Assembly (NCBI GenBank): GCA_003439945.1
Contig: QVRM01006800.1
Span: forward strand, 1 to 64,000
Length of the DNA stretch: 64,000 nucleotides
Direction: 5' to 3'
Source of the DNA: Dermanyssus gallinae
Lineage: Eukaryota; Arthropoda; Arachnida; Mesostigmata; Dermanyssidae
The position numbers and the translations under genes are program-made. Positions 44,781 to 55,993 of the stretch are shown piece after piece (the stretch's first letter is position 1; the number at the start of each line of letters is the position of its first letter). The notes below the pieces were generated by a model, which did not search any database, was not told where the DNA came from, and was given only the letters and a program-made list of their open reading frames with translations.

Positions 44781-45006
44781 GTTAGTATAAAACAAATAGA
44801 AATAAAAATGCATGTATGTACATCTATCAGTTGTAAGACAGGTGACGTTAGAAGTGCCGCTTATACAGAGGCAAAATACGTGCCTTCAGTTTCTTTTATA
44901 AAATGGAATATTCGGTCATTATCTAAACCGTACAATTAGTAAAGCATTTTTTGTCATGTGAATAACCTTGAGACAAGCAACCGCAGGCCAAGAACAGATA
45001 ACCAAC

Positions 45007-45013
<7 letters not shown>

Positions 45014-45053
<40 letters not shown>
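45014..45053. repeat. (TA)20 microsatellite followed by TAAATATA units
   Basis: A pure TA run passes into four imperfect TATAAATA units up to the left end of FB2. Confidence 0.93.
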
Positions 45054-45060
<7 letters not shown>

Positions 45061-45086
45061 TAAATATATAAATATATAAATATATA

Positions 45087-45595
45087 AGGTCTATCATAAC
45101 GGTATGTACGTTTTTTAAGGTTGGGTAGAACTCGCCAAGAAAATATTTTTTCCTATTGGAGGGACCGCGCGGAAACGTCTTGTTTAGAAGTGAGGATACA
45201 TTTTATAAAAGTAGTTATTCTGTTTTTTTTCTTCCACGTTGTTGTTCAAAATCTACGTTTGCGCGTGAAGGAACCGAGCATACCTTCGTATTTGGAAAAT
45301 TCCAATATTCTGAATGCTATTTGGTACAACCTAGTAAAAAGCGTGCATCGGGTGACATTATGCAGAATTTTCCTAGCATACCGGTATGATCGGTTCCTTC
45401 ATGCGTTGACTGGTTTTCTCGCAAACATAGAGTTTGCAAAGCCATGTAGGAGAACAAAGGCATAATAACTGCTCTTATAAACTTCATCCTCATTCCTAAA
45501 CAAGACGTTTCCGCTCGTCCTTTCGTTTGGAAAACGTTCTTTTCTTGCCGAGTTCTACCAAACCTTAAAATATGTACATACGGTTATAATAGTCC
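45087..45595. mobile_element. Foldback DNA element FB2, 509 bp, related to FB1
   Basis: The left end, GGTCTATCATAACGGTATGT and on, is matched on the opposite strand by GGGACTATTATAACCGTATG and on; the pairing continues through a GGTAGAACTCG.CAAGAAAA segment and an AAACGTCTTGTTTAG segment. Further in, GTGAAGGAACCGAGCATAC faces GTATGATCGGTTCCTTCATG. Almost the whole element folds back. Its subterminal part (TAGAACTCGCC...AAAATATTTTTTCC...GTCTTGTTT.GAAG) resembles that of FB1 (TAGAGCTCGTT...AAATATTTTTTCC...GTCTTGTTTCGGAG), so the two belong to one diverged family. No coding capacity; no clear target duplication. Confidence 0.8.
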
Positions 45596-45604
45596 CTCTC
45601 TCTC

Positions 45605-45609
45605 CCCTA

Positions 45610-45680
<71 letters not shown>
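45605..45680. repeat. (CT)n-(AT)n compound microsatellite beside FB2
   Basis: CT repeats from about 45,605 pass into a pure AT run at about 45,634-45,680. Confidence 0.93.
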
Positions 45681-45683
<3 letters not shown>

Positions 45684-45805
45684 CTAAAATAAAGAAGAGC
45701 GGTAATGGTATTGATTACTGCAATTAATTAGATTCTGCCTAAAATGGGGACCTGCAGTCCGCGTTGTGTTGCATTAGAATATTATTAAATAATAACGAAC
45801 ACAGT

Positions 45806-45839
<34 letters not shown>

Positions 45840-46770
45840 TGTAATTAGGTGGTAACATGTAAACAAGAACTCACCTTAGGAAAACCCTTTTCATTATACC
45901 TGTTAAGCCAAGGCAACAGGCATCTCAACCGGTACGTCTGGTTGACTGGGCAGGGGCGACAACTAGTCAGTCTGAAATCGGTGGCGGTCACCTATTCGTA
46001 CAATGATTACCCTTAACAGCCTTCGGGTGGACCACGGTAAAATCATTCCTCCAGAAAGTGGCGTCCTGGCTTCCGAAGTAACGTTCTATATACGTTTAAA
46101 AGCCTTCCAAAAAATCAAATGATTTGCCAATAAGGGAAAATGAATTGACCGAAACAGATGATTCCGATGGAACAAGGTCAGGACTATATCCAGGATGTGG
46201 CAAAATATCCTATCCAAATTCCATTAGCTTCTTGGTGGGGAGCAAAGAACTGTGCGGTGTTGCGTTGTCGTGGTGGAAAGTCACTCCTCGTCTGTTCGCC
46301 AATTCCGGCCGCTTCGGGTCAATTGCCCTCTCTAAATTGTCCAGTTGTTGACAGTATTTTATCGTATTGCTCGCTTCGTTTGGTTGTAATAGCTCATAAT
46401 AGACTACGCCCCTCGTATACCATCAAAATCTGTACATGACTTTTCTGGTATGGGGTCTGAGCTCGGCAGTTGCTTGGGGCTCACCCTCTTTTTTAAGCCG
46501 CGGGGAAATCACTGAGGGTCATAGTTACCGTGTTTGCATTATATAGTCTTCCTTTTTCTTCTGAAACTATAGACTCCACTGGCTCAAGTAATCTCGGTAA
46601 ATTTGAGTCGATTCTTGCCCGATTCCAGAAATTACAAAATAAAGCCCCTTGATGAATACAAGTGACTAGGTTTTGTGATCAGATACAATATAGCTGCCCT
46701 GCTAGAAATAGTATCCTTACAGGAAGCTCAATATAGATTTCAGGTAGTAGTTTCTAACCTTCCCAACGAT
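45681..46770. other. Intronic stretch, nothing recognised besides (AT)14 at 45,810-45,837
   Basis: Frames of 60-100 codons without domains; no element identified. Confidence 0.4.
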
Positions 46771-46776
46771 TCATCT

Positions 46777-46950
46777 AAAAAACTCTCGGGACTGACTCTT
46801 AGCCAAGATTTAACGTCCCTGGGACTGCTTTTCGCATTGCTTTATCGACGGACCCCCATAAATACAAATGTGCAACGGTTGGGCTCGAACCCGCGCACCT
46901 TTGTGTCTCCTCCAATCTCGCATGCCACCACGCCACCGGGCTCGATTCCT
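46777..46950 (-). mobile_element. tRNA-derived SINE, family 2, copy b
   Basis: On the minus strand it reads box A TGGCGTGGTGG (46,925-46,935) and box B GGTTCGAGCCC (about 46,881-46,891), then TGCACATTTGTATTTATGGG, shared exactly with copy a, and an AAGCAATG.GAAAA.CAGT.CC segment with an extra TTAAATCTTGG absent from copy a. Possible target duplications are AATCGTAGGAA and AATCGTTGGGAA at the two ends (imperfect). Confidence 0.85.
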
Positions 46951-46959
46951 ACGATTAAC

Positions 46960-47281
46960 CTAGCAAGGCAATACTTTCAGTAAACGTTATCTAACTGTCA
47001 TGCGAGCCCAGCCTTTAATCTGGATATTATTCACCTTCTGAGCACCCAAAAGTGCTTCGCGAACTGAAATGCATCCGTCTGTCTGCGCGGAAGCCCGATT
47101 TAAGCTCCGCCTGTCGAAGCGCTTGAAGTTGCTTCGAAGTACGTCGAAGTTATTACCTATCTTATAAGTTATTGCCTATCTAGCCGCTAAATTCCAGTCG
47201 CCGATAGTAGTGTATGATGAAACCTTATTTAGAGTTAGCAAAAGAGAGTGGTTTACCTTACACACTTACTGTTTGCGCAAA
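46960..47281. other. Short intronic stretch, nothing recognised
   Basis: A local repetition of GAAGTTGCTTCGAAGTACG-like words with a duplicated TATCTTATAAGTTATTGCC-type phrase lies near 47,120-47,185. No gene or element is recognised. Confidence 0.35.
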
Positions 47282-47472
47282 ACCGAGCAAGAGGGCTTAG
47301 TGGTAAAGCATTTGCATCGCATTCGGGAGGCCTGGGTTCGAGACGCAGACCGGCCACTCTTAAATTGGTTTTCATGGTTTCCAATTTAAACAAGAAAAAT
47401 GCCGCAGTGGATTAAAAATCAGCCATTACATGAAAAACCGTATACGGGCATTAGCCCTACGGAAAAAAAATA
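47282..47472 (+). mobile_element. tRNA-derived SINE, family 1, copy c
   Basis: Colinear with copies a and b: ACCGAGCAAG start, box A GGGCTTAGTGG, box B GGTTCGAGACG, the AAATTGG/CCAATTT stem, CCGTATACGGGCATT and a short A tail. Slightly more diverged than the other two (for example GCATTTGCATCGC for GCCTTTGCCTTGC). Confidence 0.88.
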
Positions 47473-47678
47473 AGCCAGGCCCATGACAAGACAACGAACA
47501 ATGAGCATTCAAATCGAGGCTACGTCGTACAGCCGAGCTTTTGCATTCAGCGATATTTTGCCAGCGCGGGCGGAGCCCTTGGAAGCAGCCGTATATTATT
47601 GGGTAGCGACCATAATGGCGTTTATAAACGGACGAAAATATGTTTGTTCTCAAAATACTTGTAATTGTAATAGCTAGC

Positions 47679-47681
<3 letters not shown>

Positions 47682-47747
<66 letters not shown>
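47682..47747. repeat. (AT)33 microsatellite
   Basis: Long pure AT run. Confidence 0.95.
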
Positions 47748-47750
<3 letters not shown>

Positions 47751-48600
47751 GAATAAACATGTTTCTTCTGCATCTGGATAATTTATTATTCTAACTGGAA
47801 CGGACTTTAGTGAAGGTGAGATTATTTTCTAAGGGTCATTTTTAAAGGCGTGCTAAAGCTAAACATCGATTTGTTGGGTGGTCCATATGTACAGATGTAT
47901 GTTTTTCCGATGAGGTTCATAGCCTTATAGTGGCGACTCTGGATAGTATACGTTAGAACATAGGACGAAACACGCAATGAGGTCGCGTATACAGACGAAG
48001 TTTTGCCTATATACTAAAGTAGCCCGCGGTGTTGGCTAAAGATAGACGAAACAGATCCTGCGTATAAACAGAGGTTGGCGTTGGTGTGGTACATGGATGG
48101 GGCGTAACGAAGAAGTGACTCACGTCAGCGCGAATGCAGCGTGATGTGCATGTTGACGAAACAAAATTATGAATCACTTAGTTAATCGATGAGCAAGCAG
48201 GTGTGTTAGACAATATGATGGTTGAGGCTCGCAGGTTACTGCCCCTGGCGTTAAAGACGAGTGTTAAACTGCTATAACAAGGGCCCGCTTTAGACGAAGA
48301 AGGTTACTTACGGACCGACCAACCTCAATTAAAAAAAATAGTGTTTTTTTTTTCTCTATAAATGTTTGCATCCATGTTAAATTATTTCAGCTACATACAA
48401 GTATGCCTTTTCATTCGAGTAAAATATTTCAACGATGAAGTTCAGTAAGTTTTGTTCCAAGCAGTCAAGCGATTATAGTGGTTTCCTTCGTTTATCTAGT
48501 CACAAAAATGCATCTTTATGGGTTTACTTGGCAAGTAATTTTTTCATATAAATATATAACATACTTTTATAAATATTTATTTCCAACTAACGTTGCATTC

Positions 48601-48691
<91 letters not shown>

Positions 48692-48873
48692 GTCACGATA
48701 TGCAAGGTGTAACTAATGGTGGTTGTATACTCCCAGCTAACACTTGCGTGTCGCATTTGTTTCATGTCTGTTCACCCAACGTTAGAACCGGAGCAAGTAA
48801 AACGTAAGTAACGCAGTTTTTTTTCTTAGCACTGCTGACATCTCGCAGGTGTTTTCTTATTGAGTTTCTATGT

Positions 48874-48915
<42 letters not shown>

Positions 48916-49230
48916 AATGTTGCATGAAGCATCTTTTCTAACTAACCGAATTACAGTTTAGTAAGAAAATACGGTGACATATATATGTATATGCAACTGC
49001 CATCTGGGAAAAATGTTGCCATTTGAGTTGAGCAGTTTTCCAAGAGGTGAGCTGTCGCAGATTTTCTAAAGCTACGTATTGAGTTGGGGCTGGGTCATAG
49101 TTCGGCGTTTCTGTAATGACGATTCATCTCTGGTGTTCGATCGTCTCTTGGGAGGTCATCATCCATGATTAGTCCCTATCGGGCTTAGAGTCACTATACG
49201 TATATATAGACGCCCGACTAGCCTGTTAAA
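47748..49230. other. Intronic stretch, microsatellites only
   Basis: Besides the AT runs listed, nothing is recognised. Confidence 0.4.
48604..48690. repeat. (AT)43 microsatellite, the longest in the window
   Basis: Pure AT run of 87 bp. A further (TA)16 lies at 48,879-48,911. Confidence 0.95.
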
Positions 49231-51310
49231 AACGGTTGTATTTGAGGCCCGCGCAAAGGCAGGCAGAAGGCGCTCCTTTCCAGCAGGACCTAAGCCTCCA
49301 ACGAATGTGGCGTGCAACCTTCGTGAGAGAGATGAAGGTATTTGTCCAAACTTGCGTTCAACGTTACGCGCTCCATAAACGTCGACATTTGGTTCTACTC
49401 GTTACTAAACAACAGCCGACCTCGCAGTCGATTGCCACAGCCACCGTAGGCGAGTGCGGGCTGATGACATTGATTTTCCTCCATCATTCATAAGATACGA
49501 TAACGATACGCGCAGTAAGTCATTGGATAGACATTGTTGTTACGTTAGACTGTCACGCTTCACACAATCCGTCAGCCTACTTACTACTGACTGCTCATTC
49601 TCAAATACATCTACTTCTGCAACGCCACCTGTTCGAAATGCGAAACGCCATCACCGGGTGTGAACGGCGTCCGCTCCGTCTGTGCCCATCGGCGGTGCCT
49701 CGTCACACAGTCACAGCACGCAAGTGCATTCTCAGTAAGTACGACTCTGTAGCAGCCGACCTCTGCTCTGTGTGCGCCTGCATCGAGCATGCATCGAGCG
49801 TGCGTGCCATTCCATCCACTGTGAGACAACAGCCGGGCTCGACAAAAAAACCAAACATTTTTTCCTTGGGGGGAAAACCTCTTTCCCACACCGATCCTTT
49901 TGTTTGACGCCCTATGAGAGTTCTTGCTCGTCTCAGTCCACCGTCACCTCCTGTGCTACCGCCTGCCGTCTGCTTGGACGCTACAAGCAAGCCAAATCAA
50001 CAACAGAACCAAACAAAACAGAGAAAAACAAAGAAACTCGAACGCTTCTTGACTGAAATAGCTATTTCGCCTAGCCTGTCGGTTGGTCGGTCTGTCTGCC
50101 AGCCCGTCTACCACTCGCTCAGATCGCCAAGGTGAAGCCAAATCCTACCCCCGGAGTCCAAGCTCCATCTCCTGCTCTCGCGCGCCCCCGGAGGACGACT
50201 GTTTATGTCGTCGTAGTTGTTTTCGCTATTGTTGTTGTTGTTGTGGTTGCTACATCTGCTACTGCTGCCGTTGTCGCTTTCGGTGCGAGTCGTCGATCCC
50301 ACCACCACTACCACCACCGCCCGGTTGTCTCCCCTGCCCGCCCGTTCTCCTGTCACGGGCGCGTCGTCACTGTTGCGAAATGCGGAACCTCAAGGGAGGG
50401 AGGATTTCTCTTCCTTCTTTTGTTTTCCCAACAACGATGTTTGTATGATCCCCGCAAGATCCCGAACTGAACGAGAGGTCAAAGACGAACAGTACAGCGT
50501 GCTCGGGCGCGCGCCGGCCGGCCTTGCGCGCGATTGATTGCGTCTTGATCGTGTAGTTACTGTGCGTGCGGACTAGACGGGACTGCTGCGTCAATGCTGC
50601 TGCACCCCCGCCGCCTCGTGGTCGTCGGCGGTGTGACCTTTTCTCTTTGCACCCCCTGTCTCTCTATACTCTGTTTATGTCTGTCTCCTCTCTCTCTTTC
50701 TCTATACTCTGTCTATGTATGTCTCCTCTATTCCTTCTCACTCTTTCTTTCTATCTCTCTTTCTCTCTGTCTCTCTCTCTCTCGCTTGCCTTTCTTTAGT
50801 TCATTTACTGCTATCGTTTTGTACATGTTTCACTGTCTCTTCCGCTCTGTTTCAATCTGTGTCATTTGCATTGAAAGACGGACTGTTGGTGATCGTGAAC
50901 AGACTCATACACCCACCCACCCACCCACACACACACACATTCGTTGTGCAACCAGCAACACAACCCAATACCAGTTCGCTCATTCAACTGACGTGATGAC
51001 GCGTTCGACCACTGAGCTGTTCCGTCCGTGCTGCTTATGTTGATCGGACCCGCCTGATAACTTATCAGTTTGTCCGAACTACTGAGATAGTTCAAATGTC
51101 GTTGCTTCTGTTGTCGATGTTAATAACCGACGTTGTAGTCGTCACTCTCGTTGTCGTCCTTCTTGTTTATTGTTGGAGTTGTTGTTGTTGATGTTGTTGT
51201 TGCTGCGGTGTTTACTTATGTTGCTGTTGTAATTGTCGTTGTATCATCGTTGTCAACGTGGTGTTTCATATTGTTGTTTTTGTTGCTTCCGATGCTGCTG
51301 TTCTGACGCA
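49231..51310. repeat. GC-balanced block rich in CT, GTT and TTG runs
   Basis: It stands out from the AT-rich intron. It contains GTT runs (50,215-50,250), long CT-rich tracts (50,640-50,800), an ACCC/AC run (50,908-50,938) and a GTTGTTGTT-rich end (51,110-51,310). This is the same kind of sequence as the 28.2-38.9 kb domain but with the opposite strand bias: CAA-type runs are on the minus strand. Possible meanings are an antisense or nested promoter and leader, or only repeat drift. No start exon with splice signals could be confirmed. Confidence 0.45.
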
Positions 51311-53410
51311 GAGTATTCCGCTGTACATCATTTACCTTAATTTCAATAAACGAGATGATTTGGCGATCTATGGTAATCTAGCGTCATTCGATCGACCACT
51401 GGCAAAACGACAGAACATTCCATAAATTGCACTTATAATACTTATACCGTTGCAGGATTTCATTAGTGGTGATTTATCCACAGCAGAATATATCTTAAAC
51501 TTGTTGAAGATATATATAGATCATTTTAACGGCAACAATATATACCCGAATATTCCAATGTACTTCCATTCTAGCCAATTTCCCTGAAATTGAGATTGTA
51601 TTGTCACAATTTTTTAGGATACACCGCCTGTTAATTACCGTTTTTCTGCCAATTTCAGTAAAGTATCGGTGCTTCCTTTCTGGTCATGGTAGAAAGTAGT
51701 TCACCCTCTTAAGTTATGAGAGTTAATTTAAAAGTACCTAGTCCTAGGTTAAAGTCCACGACCCTCGGATGATTTATGGATATACATAATAATGGAACAT
51801 TTATTTTTAGTATTGAGTTTTGCCAGTTACTTCGTGCGTATTCTCCCAGTTTTGTGGTTGTTTAGCTTTGGCCACGAACAAGCTCAGCATTATGAAGACA
51901 GTAAATATCTGATGGGTAATATGAAATGAGTACACGCTACGGCGGTCTGTTTGCTGTCGGATGGACCGTAAGTAGAACGTGGTTGTGTTTACAAGTCCCC
52001 GGATTACGTATGTCGCTATAATCGACGGCCAATCTTTGCTAGGCTTGCTATATGAGCACGCCGAGTATATACACGCACGTACTCAAAATACTTTTGCCCT
52101 TCTCCAAAGGCGAAAGTGCGTATATATGCTCGTGTTTCTAAAATGTTCCGGTCCGATTGGAAATAAGTGACCCGTTATGTTGATGAATTTTGGCCATCGT
52201 CTCTGCACATTTTTTTCTTCGCGATTTCAATCTTGACGCACAATTTATCCTAAACAAACGAAGTCAAGAGCACGGTTGTTATATTTATAGTCGCTATGTT
52301 CTATTGCTTTACGTTTTTTGGGCACGCGGTGTTTCCCGTTTTTGGTGGGAGTCCGGGAGACGGTGTGAAAGGTTTGGGTAAGACAGATTGGATCTCATTC
52401 GATCAGACTGTAATTAGCGGCAATGTCTTTGATCTTGGATTATCCCGCAGGGAAGACGTGAACACCTCAAACCCTTTAACAGAATTCATGATAGAACACC
52501 TAACGCATTCATTTCGCTACAATATTTCTTCACGAGTATTTGATCAACTGTAAAATTGTATATATATATATATAGCAGCGTGCACATGCTGCGTCTTGTT
52601 TCATTGAGGCTAAATGTCTGCAAGAGGAAAAGGGCTGTTACTGCGACTTCACTGCAGTCTTTGTTACAAGGAATAAGGTTTCTTACTAGGCGTCTAGCAT
52701 TACAATTGCTACAGGCCGGCAAACAGTCGATCGAGGAAGCAAATTAGAAAAAGATAGATGACGGGTCAGAGCCCAGGGGTCGGGCCAAAAGGCCAGGTTC
52801 GATTATCGACCAGAGCTGCTCGACCGAGCCTCCTCCATTGTGGTAACGTTGGACGGAACTCGTCCGGCCTCTACAGCGGCAATGACAATAACAAACTCGC
52901 TCAATTATCTATCCTTCTCTCTCTCGTTCTCCCAATGCATCTGCCTTATCTTCTGCTGACGACAGACTTCTTTATTAAGGCTATAAGGCTTTTCAACAAA
53001 CTCAGGTCCAACTTAGACTAACTGCACCACCGACCAGGTACTCCACAGGGCACAGAGAATTGGGGTGGGCTTTACCTTTATCACAATATCAGACCGCAAA
53101 TCTAGCAGGTTCTTAGTTGAGTGCAGAGAGAATAAGCTGTCAGTAATCTACAATGATACAAACTCCGCACAAACCAAAAACCAAATATAGAGCCCCGCTT
53201 AGATTTTTCATCAGTGACATGATGACGGTCTGTTCCGCATCTTTGTCGAAAGCACACTGCTACCAGTGGGTCACCCAGGTGCCTTTCCCCAAGAAGCAGG
53301 CCAGAAGATGGACAAATGTGAACAAGTGCAAAGCAAAGGCTTAAATAGTTGTACACACATACAACAGTCGTATTCCAAATCGAAAATCAGGTGTTTTTTA
53401 CTCGATTAAG
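51311..53410. other. Intronic stretch, nothing recognised
   Basis: A GGTTCGATTATCGACC motif near 52,797 resembles a tRNA box B but has no matching tRNA fold. Short frames only. Confidence 0.4.
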
Positions 53411-53413
53411 CTA

Positions 53414-53455
<42 letters not shown>
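53414..53455. repeat. (AT)21 microsatellite
   Basis: Pure AT run. Confidence 0.95.
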
Positions 53456-53457
<2 letters not shown>

Positions 53458-55934
53458 AATAAAAGCATATGCCTTTTATATATACTACTGATGGTACATG
53501 TGCGAATTACCAGTATATTTAATAAATGTATTAATTATTTAATAAACTTCTCTATTTGCGTATCGATCGTTAATCATATGACGCTTTTACATTAGTAGCA
53601 ATCATTGATTGCGCATGCATCGTGCTTCTGCGTAACCGTTGCGGTTTATGTATGCATGGTCGAACTGAAAGAGCATGTCGATTTGCGTTCTAAATAATTA
53701 ACCTCTTATCCAACGCTGTTGCACGTAGCTATTGAACCTTGAGCTTCTGTCAATGCAAACAGTTTTGTATGAGACGAGAGTGCACATGCTATTAAAGGCA
53801 TTCGTTTAATCTGGGAAGCCGTATGCCATTGGCATGGCTTTATCAATTTGGCATGAATCACCTTTCCTAACGCGACAATCATCGAGGTGCACGTTAATCA
53901 GTGAAACAAAGAGTTTTTCTAAGGTAATTAGAACTACCTGAAATCATTACTAGAACCCGAAGTGTTTTTCCCCTATTTACATGTATTGACTCAATGGTTG
54001 CGTCATCACCTAGATATTGTATCTCAACAGTCAATTTGAAAATTTGACATTTGACTCCAATCGTTACTCTGTCGTGTTTCATATCATCCCAGCCACACAG
54101 TATTTTTCTATTTAAGTGAGTTCACTTATTTGCGAGGGGGTAGGTTTGAAACACGTATACGACAAGATATTGTAATATATGATTAACATGTATTTATGTA
54201 CGCCTCTGCCCCCCCCCCCCTTGAACCAGTTGCTTATTCAACAATAACCCGCTATCTATAACTACCCCCCTCCCCTCGTAGACGTTGTTTGTTTATAACA
54301 CCCCTCATAGATCGTATTGCCTGGGATTGATACGTTTAAGCTCTTGACTCTACCTCGATTCGACGCACATTAATCTGGTTTAACCGACCTCGATCTCTGT
54401 CTTCTTCCATACCTTCTGCACAAGACATTCGACAGGCAATGCTGAATGGTGGTTGTGCTTGTTTTAATCAACCCCGTTCCTCCGCCCCGTTTATCGTGCT
54501 TATCGCCCGACCTTAATCCACAAACGTCTGTCTATGACGTTTCTTTTTTATGTATGATCGAAATCGCTGTTGCTCACACAGATACGGTATTGCGGTGTCT
54601 CTAGGTATACATGTATGTGTGTGTCTGTATTTGCGTGGTTCTGCTGCAATTCGATGTGTAATTGGTCATCGACGTCCTCACGGTGGCAGTATATCTATAA
54701 TATATAATGATGATGATGACTGATAGTAATGGTGATGATGATGAAGATAATGACGATGAGAACTACAATATTGTACCCGCGCCGCGTGGCCGATATGTGT
54801 CACTGGCATTATCACTGCTACGCCTGATCGTATTCGTCGTCCATCCTGTGACAGTGGCGGCATCCACGACCCTTCGCAATTCGACCAGCGAACGTCAAAC
54901 ACCGCAGGCCAAACACCTTCTGCTGATCAAGCAGCAAAGTAAGTCTGTGTCCAAAAGGCTTTCTTCGCCAAATAGGCCTAGGTCTCACCTCATGTTCTAG
55001 CTAGAGCTGCCAGACTCACATCTCACGTCCCTCCCGAGTCCTTCCTTCCTGTTCCCTGCTCCCTGCGCGGACCAGCCCCAATGATTTCGTTTCGTTTCTT
55101 TCCGTTGAGACGAATTCCGGTGCGCTTGTCGCACCTTGTGAGGTGCGCCTCAATTTTTGGGGGGGTCAGTTACGACCACACCAATGAACAACGAAAAACA
55201 CCCCCATCATCTGCGGACGACCTGCGCTAACAACATCTCCGCTGAACTTGGAGAGAACTCCGAGCGAGTTACGCGGCGCGTTTCATATGAGCGTGGGTGT
55301 GCATCAGGTGGGAAGAGCCTCTCACGCTTTCAACTGCACTGCCTGCAGGGAACGATCTCAGAGTTCATCAGATGCAATCACCCTATTTGTTCACATCGGC
55401 AGCGTGGACCAAGAAAATACTGGACGTCACAAATGTTCACGATAGATAAGCAATGTAGACCTATGCGTCTGCCATACGACCGGGCCGGATTCAAAACGTT
55501 TTGCAGTAAACCAAACTACCGCTATTGCGACTACAAGAATACAGACTAAGGTGTCCACAATGTTTTTACTACGAGACATAGGTTGTTTTGGGCAAGAATT
55601 AGAACTACGCACGTTAGAGGCTAACTGAATATTTTATATGTACATATCTTTCTGTCGCGAGTGCAACAAGCTTGCAGTACCCCGGTAACTGTCAGAGGTG
55701 GTACATGAGCGTCTACAAAATGAACGAGACTAATATTCTTGTAGAAACGTTTTTAAATTTAATTTGTACGATTTTATTCTCCTTTTAATTAGCGCGCCAA
55801 AACAACTATTATGCTCTCATCACTTTAGTACGGACACCTTACAAACCGTTGTTGTATAGAGCAGCTTCGCGTAGTGTAGTCGCTGCTACTGCTGCCATAC
55901 ATTAAACCAACTAAACTGGCATTTATACAAAGCT

Positions 55935-55936
<2 letters not shown>
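53456..55936. other. Intronic stretch; poly-C and ATG runs, no gene recognised
   Basis: A C12 run lies at about 54,211-54,222 and an ATGATGATG run at 54,705-54,745. A 130-codon frame (55,157-55,549) gives a Cys- and Arg-rich peptide that I do not recognise and do not trust as a gene. Confidence 0.4.

Positions 55937-55991
<55 letters not shown>
55937..55991. repeat. (AT)27 microsatellite
   Basis: Pure AT run. Confidence 0.95.

Positions 55992-55993
<2 letters not shown>

Noticed and set aside
45121..45465. 114-codon frame within FB2 as a possible downstream slo exon or transposase
   Set aside because: It lies inside the palindrome and its sequence matches neither S2-S3 of Slo nor a transposase.
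52785..52860. tRNA-like GGTTCGATTATCGACC motif
   Set aside because: No box A at the right distance and no cloverleaf could be drawn.
55157..55549. 130-codon Cys/Arg-rich frame
   Set aside because: No recognisable Cys pattern and no supporting gene structure.
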